Source: a bacterium UBP8_UBA817
GTDB lineage: Bacteria; Margulisbacteria; Marinamargulisbacteria; UBA817
Reading direction: 5' to 3'
Assembly (NCBI GenBank): GCA_002296285.1
Contig: DBHX01000045.1
Coordinates: forward strand, 625-36,516
DNA: 35,892 nt
Below are positions 6,218 to 14,021 of the stretch, one piece after another. The position numbers and the translations under genes are program-made. The stretch's first letter is position 1. Every line of letters begins with the position of its first letter. The notes beneath the pieces were generated by a model, which was given only the letters and a program-made list of their open reading frames with translations, was not told the DNA's origin and ran no database searches.

Positions 6218-8692
6218 ATGTTTTCTAGATTTACTGAAAAAGCAATACAGGCCATTATGGTCGCACAAGAAGAGGCCAAGCGATTTAATCACACCTATGT
6301 AGGGACAGAGCATATACTACTGGGCATTATTTCTGATAATGAAAACATTGTTGTAAAAGCATTAAATAGCTTAAATATTTCTCCGGGCGATATTCGAAAA
6401 TCAGTTGAAGAGCGATTGGAATTGAGTGGGGCTGGGGATGTTAGCCCAAACATACCCTTTACTCAGCAAGCAAAGCAAATTTTATCAAACGCTTGGGATG
6501 AGGCTAGAAAACTGGGGCATAATTACGTAAATGTAGAGCATTTATTTTTATCAATTTTTAGAGACCCAACAAACATTGCTGCCAAAGTTCTCCAAGAGAT
6601 GGGCTTAAAAAGCGCCAGGTTCAAAGAGGCATTATTTTTGGCGCTGGGGAAACGGGTTGATTCAGCAAAGCAGACCTCGTCAATGGTTCCTACACCAACA
6701 CTAGACTTGTTTGGAAGAGATTTAACCGCATTGGCAAAAGAAGGGAAGCTGGATCCGGTGATTGGAAGAGAAAAAGAACTAGAAAGGGTCATCCAAATTT
6801 TATCTAGACGAACAAAAAATAATCCGGTGTTAACAGGTGAGCCGGGTGTAGGGAAAACGGCTGTTGTTGAGGGTTTGGCTCAAATACTGCACCTTAAAAC
6901 AACTCCTGATAAACTGCGAGATAAGCGATTAATTACACTTGATCTTGGTTTATTGGTGGCGGGGACCAAGTACAGAGGAGAGTTTGAAGATAGAGTCAAG
7001 AAAATCATGGAAGAAGTTCGTAAGTCCGGCAATGTGATTTTATTTATTGATGAATTGCATACCATTATTGGGACTGGAAGTTCTGAGGGAAGTTTAGATG
7101 CTGCAAATTTATTTAAACCAGCGCTTGCTCGAGGAGAGCTTCAGTGTGTGGGTGCAACAACATTGGATGAATATCGTAAGCATATTGAGGGCGATGGTGC
7201 ACTAGAGCGTCGATTCCAATCTGTTTTGGTTGAAGAGCCTTCAACAGACCAAACCATTGAAATACTTCGTGGAATAAAATCACGATATGAAGAATATCAT
7301 GATGTGATTATCACTGAAGACGCTATTGATGAGGCTGTTGAAATGTCGTCAAGATTTATCACAGACCGACAGTTGCCAGACAAAGCCGTTGATGTCATCG
7401 ATGAAGCTGCATCCAAAGTAATGTTAGAGTCATCAAAATTATCTAAAGAATCACGGCAAGTTTTTAAAGATCTGGAGATATTAAAATCAGAATTAGAACT
7501 GGCGGAGAAAAAAAATGATTTTGAGCAAGCTTTGGAATTAAAAAATAAACAAAAAGATTTAGTGTCACAGACGGATGGGCTAACCGACTTAGAAAAGCGG
7601 TATGCGGCAAAAGTTGTAGATTCTCAAGTGGTATCTGAGGTTGTTGCTTTGTGGACAGGTATTCCAGTCACAAAAATAACTCAAGAAGAGTCAGAAAAGC
7701 TTCTGAAAATGGACAGAGAATTAACCAAGAAAATAATCGGCCAAGAAGAAGCGGTTAAAGCGGTTGTTCGAGCTGTTAAGCGATCAAAAGTAGGCTTGAA
7801 AAATCCAAAACGCCCAACGGGGTCTTTTTTATTTTTAGGTCCAACGGGTGTCGGAAAATCAGAGTTAGCTAAGCAAATGGCGGTGGATCTTTTTGGAAAA
7901 GAGGATGCCATGGTAAGAATCGATATGTCTGAATACATGGAAAAACACACCGTATCAAGGCTTATTGGTTCTCCCCCAGGCTATGTGGGGTATGATGATG
8001 GTGGGCAATTAACAGAGCCGGTTCGTCAAAAGCCGTACTCTATTGTTCTATTTGATGAAGTAGAAAAGGCATCCCCGGATGTTCTCAATATTTTACTTCA
8101 AATACTTGAAGATGGGCAATTAACTGATTCAAACGGAAGAACAGTTGATTTTAAGAATACCATTATTGTCATGACATCCAATGTTGGTGCAAAATTCATC
8201 CAAAAAACAACATCCCTCGGGTTTCAAACGGTTTCCGAAGAAGATGCAAATTATTCTCACATGAAGCAGAAGTTGCAAGATGAAATCTCAAAAGAGTTTA
8301 GACCAGAGTTTATAAACCGTATTGATGATATTGTCATATTCAAATCATTAAGCGAGGCGTCGTTAATTAAAATTACAAATATATTGGTTGACGAACTTTC
8401 AACACGATTGAGCCATAAGAATATTCGTCTAAAAGTTGATAAAAAAGTGGTTGAATTAATTACCGAAAAAGGTACAAATGTACGAATGGGAGCAAGGCCA
8501 TTAAGACGTTCATTGCAGGAAAATTTAGAAGATCCAATGGCCGACGCATTATTGAAGCGAAATCTTAAACATGATGTATCCATCAATTGTCACATCACCA
8601 AAGGAAAAGTAACCTTTAACATTCGCCAGTTAAAGCCAAAGGCAAAGAAAGATAACATATTAACTTCCAAAGAACTTATTAATGCCATCTAA
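6218..8692 (+). CDS. clpC: ATP-dependent Clp protease ATP-binding subunit ClpC
   Basis: Hsp100 unfoldase that feeds substrates to ClpP. The protein has 824 residues. It has two N-terminal Clp repeats (about 1-140), a first AAA+ module with Walker A GEPGVGKT at 207-214 and Walker B VILFIDELH, and a UVR-type coiled segment around 425-450 (NDFEQALELKNKQKDL). The second AAA+ module has Walker A GPTGVGKS at 541-548 and the pore/sensor stretch IGSPPGYVGYDDGG. The UVR insert and length identify ClpC rather than ClpA or ClpB. A Shine-Dalgarno GAGGGAG is 6 bases before the ATG. The last 11 bp overlap radA, a pairing common in Firmicutes and Cyanobacteria. No ctsR or mcsAB genes are adjacent, so the Gram-positive-type arginine-phosphorylation context is absent here. 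Confidence 0.97.
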   Translation: MFSRFTEKAIQAIMVAQEEAKRFNHTYVGTEHILLGIISDNENIVVKALNSLNISPGDIRKSVEERLELSGAGDVSPNIPFTQQAKQILSNAWDEARKLGHNYVNVEHLFLSIFRDPTNIAAKVLQEMGLKSARFKEALFLALGKRVDSAKQTSSMVPTPTLDLFGRDLTALAKEGKLDPVIGREKELERVIQILSRRTKNNPVLTGEPGVGKTAVVEGLAQILHLKTTPDKLRDKRLITLDLGLLVAGTKYRGEFEDRVKKIMEEVRKSGNVILFIDELHTIIGTGSSEGSLDAANLFKPALARGELQCVGATTLDEYRKHIEGDGALERRFQSVLVEEPSTDQTIEILRGIKSRYEEYHDVIITEDAIDEAVEMSSRFITDRQLPDKAVDVIDEAASKVMLESSKLSKESRQVFKDLEILKSELELAEKKNDFEQALELKNKQKDLVSQTDGLTDLEKRYAAKVVDSQVVSEVVALWTGIPVTKITQEESEKLLKMDRELTKKIIGQEEAVKAVVRAVKRSKVGLKNPKRPTGSFLFLGPTGVGKSELAKQMAVDLFGKEDAMVRIDMSEYMEKHTVSRLIGSPPGYVGYDDGGQLTEPVRQKPYSIVLFDEVEKASPDVLNILLQILEDGQLTDSNGRTVDFKNTIIVMTSNVGAKFIQKTTSLGFQTVSEEDANYSHMKQKLQDEISKEFRPEFINRIDDIVIFKSLSEASLIKITNILVDELSTRLSHKNIRLKVDKKVVELITEKGTNVRMGARPLRRSLQENLEDPMADALLKRNLKHDVSINCHITKGKVTFNIRQLKPKAKKDNILTSKELINAI

Positions 8693-10088
8693 GGCAAAAA
8701 CAACATTTGAGTGCACTGAATGTGGCACTCAATATGTTCGATGGCAAGGCCAATGTGACCAATGTTCAGAATGGAATACGTTGGAGCCGGTTGCCGTAAT
8801 ACCGAGTAAAAAATCTTCTACAGACATCGCTTTCGAATTTAAGGTCACAAAGTTAAACGATGTAAAAGAGCCAGAAGCCATACGTTTTCCATCGGGGTTT
8901 GGTGAATTAGATCGTGTATTAGGCAATGGTTGGGTTCACGGGAGTGTGAATTTGGTTTGTGGTGAGCCAGGGATTGGAAAGTCAACGTTGGTGTTGCAAT
9001 CATTATTGTCTTGTGCTGAAACAAAGCAAAAAACTCTCTATTTTACGGCCGAGGAGTCAGCCATTCAAATCAAACAACGGGCCAAACGTTTAACAGAAAA
9101 TATTCCAACAGATTTGTATATTTCAGCCGTTACGGAAATGGAGGCCATAATCGAAATGATTATGACTGAAAAGCCAGCCATTGTTGTTCTCGATTCAATT
9201 CAAATGGTAATGAGCCATAAGTTAACTTCTATGCCTGGAGCCTTAAATCAAGTGAGATTATGTGCATCAATGTTCATAAAGGCAGTCAAAGAAATTGGTG
9301 CCATTGGAATTTTGGTTGGCCATATCACCAAGGATGGGCAATTGGCTGGGCCAAAAATGCTCGAGCATATGGTGGATGTTATTTTGTTTTTTGAAGGGGA
9401 ACGCTCGATGTCTATTCGAATGCTTCGATCAATTAAAAATCGTTACGGTACAACCAATGAAACCGGATTATTTCGAATGAAAAGCAGTGGCCTGGAAGAA
9501 TTAACTAATAGTCAAAACTTGATCTCTGATATTAATAAAGCCCCATTATCAGGGGCTGTGATTACATCCATATTATCTGGTACCCGAGGTATGTTAGTTG
9601 AGCTGCAATCGCTGGTGGTTCAAGGAGGGTATCAACAAGTTAAGAGAACCTTTGTAGGGGTTGATTCTCACAGATCACACTTAATGATCGCTATTTTAGA
9701 TAAATTCTTTCAGTTAAAATTAACCACAAAGGATATTTTTGTTTCTTTGGTTGGTGGTCTTAAAACCCAACTTCCCGATATTGATTTATCCATCTGTTTC
9801 TCAATTTGGTCATCACATTTTTTAAGACCGCTTCCCAAGCAACTATGCATTCTCGGGGAGGTTGGTTTGACGGGGGAAGTTCTTCCCATTGCACACTTGG
9901 ATCGATATTTAAGTGCCATGGACCTTATGGGCGTTGACTCTTGCATATTGCCCAAATTAAACGAGTCCGAATGGCCAAAAGAGAGAAAGGTTACCCCCAT
10001 TTTTGTCGATAGTATTTTTGATGCGTATCAAATTTTTAATACCATTGCTTTAAAAAAGACAAATAAATTAGAAAATCAACAACAATAA
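8682..10088 (+). CDS. radA: DNA repair protein RadA (Sms)
   Basis: RecA-like ATPase and helicase that processes recombination intermediates. The protein has 468 residues. A C4 zinc finger uses C11, C14, C25 and C28. The ATPase core has Walker A GEPGIGKS at 94-101, and the RadA-specific KNRYG motif is at 252-256, inside KNRYGTTNETGLF. The C-terminal part is the Lon-protease-like domain without an obvious catalytic pair. The start ATG lies inside the end of clpC in another frame, so it is probably coupled to clpC. Confidence 0.97.
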   Translation: MPSKAKTTFECTECGTQYVRWQGQCDQCSEWNTLEPVAVIPSKKSSTDIAFEFKVTKLNDVKEPEAIRFPSGFGELDRVLGNGWVHGSVNLVCGEPGIGKSTLVLQSLLSCAETKQKTLYFTAEESAIQIKQRAKRLTENIPTDLYISAVTEMEAIIEMIMTEKPAIVVLDSIQMVMSHKLTSMPGALNQVRLCASMFIKAVKEIGAIGILVGHITKDGQLAGPKMLEHMVDVILFFEGERSMSIRMLRSIKNRYGTTNETGLFRMKSSGLEELTNSQNLISDINKAPLSGAVITSILSGTRGMLVELQSLVVQGGYQQVKRTFVGVDSHRSHLMIAILDKFFQLKLTTKDIFVSLVGGLKTQLPDIDLSICFSIWSSHFLRPLPKQLCILGEVGLTGEVLPIAHLDRYLSAMDLMGVDSCILPKLNESEWPKERKVTPIFVDSIFDAYQIFNTIALKKTNKLENQQQ

Positions 10089-10103
10089 AAGAGTGGTTTG
10101 TAC

Positions 10104-10149
10104 TTGACTAAGGCATTGACCAGGTTTAATATACAATTTTGCAAGGAGG
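10104..10149 (+). promoter_or_regulatory. rpsB promoter and Shine-Dalgarno
   Basis: TTGACT (10104-10109), 17-bp spacer, TAATAT (10127-10132). The strong ribosome site AAGGAGG (10143-10149) ends 6 bases before the GTG start at 10156 and decides that start. This is one of the best promoters in the window, as expected for ribosomal genes. Confidence 0.7.
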
Positions 10150-10155
10150 CTATTA

Positions 10156-10953
10156 GTGGCAAACGATAAACAAACAGACGATAAATACAAAGACTACCCA
10201 GTTTCAATGAGGCAATTATTAGAATCAGGGGTTCATTTTGGGCATCAAACACGACGTTGGAATCCCAAAATGGATACTTTCATATACACAGCTCGAAACG
10301 ACATTCACGTGATTGATTTGCAGCAAACGGTTGAGCTAATCAAAGATGCATATAATTTCGTGAAGGATGTGGTGAGTAAAAAAGGAGTCATTCTGTTTGT
10401 TGGAACCAAAAAACAAGCACAAGATGCCATTTCTTCTGAAGCTGAGCGTTGCAAAATGCCATATGTTAATCAACGATGGTTGGGTGGCACATTAACCAAT
10501 AACGTTACGATTAGTAACAGTGTAAAGAAATTAAAAAGATACGAAGAAGACCAAAAAATTGGTATTTTTGATCAGCTGTCTAAAAAAGAAGCGTCCAGAA
10601 AAACAAAAAAGTTAGCAAGACTCCGCCATTATCTTGGTGGAATAAAAGATATGCGATACTTACCAAAAGCGATATTTATTGTTGATACCACCAAAGAAGA
10701 GCTTGCAATTAAAGAGGCCAAAAAATTAGGCATTAAAGTGATTGGATTGGTAGATACCAATGGTGATCCTTCAGATTTGGATTTCCCTATTCCAGGAAAT
10801 GATGATGCAATACGAGCGATTAAGTTAATTTGCTCCGTATTTTCAAACGCGGTTCTTGAGGGTACTCAAGCGGGTGTTGAAACAGATACGACGAATCAAA
10901 ATGAGAAAATTGCAAAAGATCGTTATGACGAGTCAAAAGAGATTGAAAATTAA
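10156..10953 (+). CDS. rpsB: Small ribosomal subunit protein uS2 (RpsB)
   Basis: Structural 30S protein. The protein has 265 residues with the family signatures LLESGVHFGHQTRRWNPKM near 21-39, QRWLGGTLTN, and PIPGNDDAIRAIKLIC toward the C-terminus. The start is GTG, supported by an ideal AAGGAGG six bases upstream. The first 15 residues (charged, DKQTDDKYKD) extend beyond the usual start at MRQLLESG. It is followed by tsf after 15 bp, the near-universal rpsB-tsf operon. The lysine-rich insert near 140-155 is within normal variation. Confidence 0.98.
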   Translation: MANDKQTDDKYKDYPVSMRQLLESGVHFGHQTRRWNPKMDTFIYTARNDIHVIDLQQTVELIKDAYNFVKDVVSKKGVILFVGTKKQAQDAISSEAERCKMPYVNQRWLGGTLTNNVTISNSVKKLKRYEEDQKIGIFDQLSKKEASRKTKKLARLRHYLGGIKDMRYLPKAIFIVDTTKEELAIKEAKKLGIKVIGLVDTNGDPSDLDFPIPGNDDAIRAIKLICSVFSNAVLEGTQAGVETDTTNQNEKIAKDRYDESKEIEN

Positions 10954-10968
10954 ATAGGAGTTCATCAC

Positions 10969-11778
10969 ATGTCTATTTCAGCATCATTAGTAAAAGAATT
11001 AAGAGAAAAAACAGGCGTTGGTATGATGGATTGCAAAAAGGTTTTAGAAGAAACCAATGGCGATTTAGATGCGGCTGTAAAATCGTTGCGTGAAAAAGGT
11101 CTTTCAAAAGCAGCTAAAAAATCAGATCGTTCTACCAAAGAGGGGCGTGTTGTTACTTATATTAACAATAATATAGCCGTTATATTGGAATTAAACTGTG
11201 AAACTGATTTCGTTGCGAATAATGACAATTTTGTTCAGCTAGGAAAAACAATTGCAAAAGCTGTTTCTGAACATGAGTCTGAGCCTTCGGACATTAAAGA
11301 GTTAAATATTAATGGGTCTAAAGTTAGTGAATTGATTTCGGATGCGGTACTTCAATTGGGTGAAAACATTAACGTTGGCAAATACAAGAAATTAAATACA
11401 ACCGGTTCATTTTCTGATTATGAGCATACCAATGGAAAAATCGGTGTTTTAGTGGAATTTTCAAATGCTATTGGTGAAGAAGTGGGACGAGATATTGCAA
11501 TGCAAGTCGCGGCGATGAATCCTCCATATGTTTCTTCTGATCAAGTTCCAACCACTGATTTAGAAAACGAGTCTGATATATTAAGAAAACAAGCCATTGC
11601 TGAAGGTAAACCCGAGCAGGTGGTAGAAAAAATTATTGAAGGACGTTTGACAAAATTTTATAAAGAAAATTGCTTAGTTGAGCAAACATTTGTAAAAGAT
11701 CCAGAGAAAACAATTAAGGATTTGCTTCCTGCTGATACAGCCGTTAAAGCGTTTAATCGCTTTTCTTTGGTTGGTTAA
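10969..11778 (+). CDS. tsf: Translation elongation factor Ts
   Basis: Guanine-nucleotide exchange factor for EF-Tu. The protein has 269 residues. The N-terminal UBA-like domain carries KTGVGMMDCKKVLEETNGD near 14-32. The core has LNCETDFVANNDNF near 74-87 and AMQVAAMNPPYVS. The Shine-Dalgarno AGGAG (10956-10960) is 8 bases before the ATG. It ends directly against the TTG start of dgt (TAA then TTG, no gap). Confidence 0.98.
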   Translation: MSISASLVKELREKTGVGMMDCKKVLEETNGDLDAAVKSLREKGLSKAAKKSDRSTKEGRVVTYINNNIAVILELNCETDFVANNDNFVQLGKTIAKAVSEHESEPSDIKELNINGSKVSELISDAVLQLGENINVGKYKKLNTTGSFSDYEHTNGKIGVLVEFSNAIGEEVGRDIAMQVAAMNPPYVSSDQVPTTDLENESDILRKQAIAEGKPEQVVEKIIEGRLTKFYKENCLVEQTFVKDPEKTIKDLLPADTAVKAFNRFSLVG

Positions 11779-12909
11779 TTGAGAGAGTATTTTGAGGAAC
11801 TTGAGCAGCAGGTATTATCCCCGCTTGCAATAAAAAGTATTGCCTCTAAAGGACGAAAATTTTCAGAACCATTGGATTTGACACGAACGTGTTTTCAAAG
11901 GGACCGAGATCGAATCATTCATTCAAAGTCGTTTCGACGATTAAAACATAAGACACAGGTCTTTATTTCAACCGAGAAGGATCATGTTCGATCAAGATTA
12001 ACGCATAGCATTGAAGTGTCACAAATTTCTCGACACATGTCCAGATTATTGCGTTTAAATGAAGACCTAACGGAAGCCATTGCCCTTGCACATGATTTGG
12101 GACATCCCCCATTTGGTCATGCGGGCGAAGAAACCTTGAACGACTTAATGTCAAGCAACAATGGTTTTGAACACAATCAACAATCGTTACGTATTGTAGA
12201 ATTATTGGAATCAAAATATCCAAATTTCCCTGGTTTAAATTTAAGTTATGAAGTGTTAAGTGGCATTCAAAAGCACCGAACGCCGTTTGATCAACCGGAC
12301 CTTGATCCGTCGGATACCTATTTATCACTTGAAGCTCAAATTGTTAATATTGCTGATGAAATTACCTATACGGCACATGATGTTGACGATGCCATAAGAG
12401 CAAATATTTTATCAGATACAGACCTTATCAAAAATGTTTCCATTTGGCGTGAATACAGCAATGAAATTTGTTCAGAATATACCAATTTAACAGATAAGCA
12501 GTATGTTTACTTAATGAATTCAAAATTGATTACCAACCAAATAAGAAATGCTATTTCCAATTCAAAACAAAACATTCAAAGATCCGGTGTCACATCGCTA
12601 AAGGATTTAGAGTCTTTAACCAATAAGGATTTGATTATGTTTTCACCAGAATTTCGAGCCGGTATTGATGAACTTAGAGAGTATTTGTTCAATCATTATT
12701 ATTCAAACCATGAAATTTACAGATCCAATAAGAAGGGCCAGTTAATTATACGGCAATTATTTTTGGCACTATCCTCCGATTTTAAATTAATTCCCAAAGA
12801 ATATTATGCAGAAATGAGCACAGATTCAAAAGAGCGGATCATATGCGATTACATTTCTGGCATGACGGATTCTTTTGCATTATCAGAGTATCAGCAACTA
12901 TTTTCTTAA
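11779..12909 (+). CDS. dgt: dGTPase-like HD-domain triphosphohydrolase
   Basis: Family members hydrolyse dGTP or other dNTPs to the nucleoside and triphosphate, tuning dNTP pools. The protein has 376 residues. The N-terminal CFQRDRDRIIHSKSFRRLKHKTQVF segment is diagnostic. The metal site is formed by the His in RLTHSIEV, HD in ALAHDLGHPPFGH, and a distal Asp in IADEITYTAHDVDDA. The length fits the short type-2 group rather than the 505-residue E. coli enzyme. The start is TTG, placed immediately after the tsf stop. The homologous opening (EELEQQVLSPLAIKS) supports it, although no Shine-Dalgarno is visible, so expression may depend on coupling to tsf. Confidence 0.93.
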   Translation: MREYFEELEQQVLSPLAIKSIASKGRKFSEPLDLTRTCFQRDRDRIIHSKSFRRLKHKTQVFISTEKDHVRSRLTHSIEVSQISRHMSRLLRLNEDLTEAIALAHDLGHPPFGHAGEETLNDLMSSNNGFEHNQQSLRIVELLESKYPNFPGLNLSYEVLSGIQKHRTPFDQPDLDPSDTYLSLEAQIVNIADEITYTAHDVDDAIRANILSDTDLIKNVSIWREYSNEICSEYTNLTDKQYVYLMNSKLITNQIRNAISNSKQNIQRSGVTSLKDLESLTNKDLIMFSPEFRAGIDELREYLFNHYYSNHEIYRSNKKGQLIIRQLFLALSSDFKLIPKEYYAEMSTDSKERIICDYISGMTDSFALSEYQQLFS

Positions 12910-12920
12910 GTTATCAAAGA

Positions 12921-12960
12921 TTGCAATTTTTGATTTGCTTCGATACATTTAAATGAGGAG
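12921..12960 (+). promoter_or_regulatory. Putative trxA promoter and ribosome site
   Basis: TTGCAA (12921-12926), 17-bp spacer, TACATT (12944-12949), then GAGGAGG around 12955-12961 just before ATG 12968. This suggests trxA can be transcribed independently of the rpsB operon. Confidence 0.5.
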
Positions 12961-12967
12961 GTAGAAC

Positions 12968-13294
12968 ATGTCAGTTTTAGTAGCAACAGATGATAACTTC
13001 AGAACAGAAGTTTTAGGAAATGATCAACCCGTATTGGTCGATTTTTGGGCCGAGTGGTGTGGGCCTTGTCGAATGATGGCGCCAGTCATTGAAACCATTT
13101 CAGAAAAATATGTTGATAAAATTAAGGTATGCAAGCTAGATGCGGATAATAATCAGCAGTCCGCGGCTGATTATCAAATTACAGGGCTTCCCTGTTGCAT
13201 CGTTTTCAACAAAGGCGAAGAAGTGACAAGAATTGTCGGATTTCGTAGTGAAGACGCTCTTGTTGATGAGCTAAAAAAGCACATCGAGCTGTAA
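12968..13294 (+). CDS. trxA: Thioredoxin
   Basis: Small dithiol-disulfide oxidoreductase in the cytoplasm. The protein has 108 residues, the usual length. The active site WCGPC places the redox cysteines at 31 and 34, and the cis-proline is P75. The cis-Pro is followed by two cysteines (GLPCC, C76-C77), with a further one at C55, where most thioredoxins have a threonine and hydrophobic residues after the proline. The strong GAGGAGG ribosome site fixes the start. Its stop lies 22 bp from the convergent end of rpe, with an eight-G run between. Confidence 0.96.
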   Translation: MSVLVATDDNFRTEVLGNDQPVLVDFWAEWCGPCRMMAPVIETISEKYVDKIKVCKLDADNNQQSAADYQITGLPCCIVFNKGEEVTRIVGFRSEDALVDELKKHIEL

Positions 13295-13308
13295 TTAACA
13301 CAATAAAT

Positions 13309-13316
13309 GGGGGGGG
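13309..13316. repeat. Eight-base G homopolymer between trxA and rpe
   Basis: A run of eight G (eight C on the other strand) lies directly against the rpe stop codon in an AT-rich genome. There is no hairpin around it. It could be a slippage-prone tract or a sequencing artefact. Confidence 0.8.
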
Positions 13317-14021
13317 TTATCTCAATAAATCAATGGCTGTTTTATAATCGTTAGATCCAAATAAATACGATGCTGAAATCAATACATTGGCTCCAGCGTC
13401 TGTTAATTTCTTGGCGTTGGTATTATTGACACCCCCATCCACTTTAATATCGCCATGAAATGATTGTCGAATGGTCTGAACTTTTTCCACAGATGATTCA
13501 ATAAAAGATTGTCCAGAAAATCCAGGGTGAACACTCATTACCAATACACTATCAATTTGATTTAAAATGGGGTTTAACACATCTGGAGGCGTATTTGGGT
13601 TGAGGGTGATTCCCGGCTTAATGTCATGTGTTTTTAAATAATAAATATCTTTTTCTAAACGTTGGTAATCAACCGTATCTACGGTTCTAGATGTTGTCAT
13701 AATTTGTTCGTGAGGAGTTACGGTTTTACTGTAAGCCTCAATATGGAAGCAAATTTCATCAACATTGCAGTCAATGTAAGCATCAAAAAATAACCACGGA
13801 GCGTCAATCATCAAGTGTGCATCCAAAGGTAAGGAGGTTATTTTTCGAATGGGCTTAATTATCGGTGGCCCAAAGGACAAGCTGGGGGCCATGTGATTAT
13901 CCATAACATCCAAATGAAGAGAATCAACGCCTGCATTTTCGACAGACTCAATTTCATTTCCTAAAGATAGGAAATTCGCGGATAAAATACTGGCTGATAC
14001 TTTTATGTTATGATTACCCAT
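13317..14021 (-). CDS. rpe: Ribulose-phosphate 3-epimerase
   Basis: Interconverts ribulose-5-phosphate and xylulose-5-phosphate in the pentose phosphate or Calvin pathway. The protein is a 234-residue TIM barrel. Family motifs are SASILSANFLSLG near the N-terminus, LHLDVMDNHMAPSLSFGPP (usual form DVMDGHFVPN), DAHLMI, MSVHPGFSGQSFI and VDGGVNNTNAKKL. Glycine to Asn and Phe to Met in the MDNHMAP loop are departures from consensus; the metal-binding Asp and His are kept. The ATG shares a CATATG with the divergent regulator gene. The -10 TATAGT is 7 bases upstream and there is no Shine-Dalgarno, suggesting a leaderless mRNA. Confidence 0.95.
   Translation of the reverse strand: MGNHNIKVSASILSANFLSLGNEIESVENAGVDSLHLDVMDNHMAPSLSFGPPIIKPIRKITSLPLDAHLMIDAPWLFFDAYIDCNVDEICFHIEAYSKTVTPHEQIMTTSRTVDTVDYQRLEKDIYYLKTHDIKPGITLNPNTPPDVLNPILNQIDSVLVMSVHPGFSGQSFIESSVEKVQTIRQSFHGDIKVDGGVNNTNAKKLTDAGANVLISASYLFGSNDYKTAIDLLR
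14006..14014 (+). promoter_or_regulatory. Extended -10 of the MerR-type regulator gene (inside rpe)
   Basis: TGT-TATGAT (TG at 14006-14007, hexamer 14009-14014) is followed by 7 bases and ATG 14022. It lies inside the rpe coding region on the opposite strand. The predicted transcription start falls at or one base before the ATG. Confidence 0.5.
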
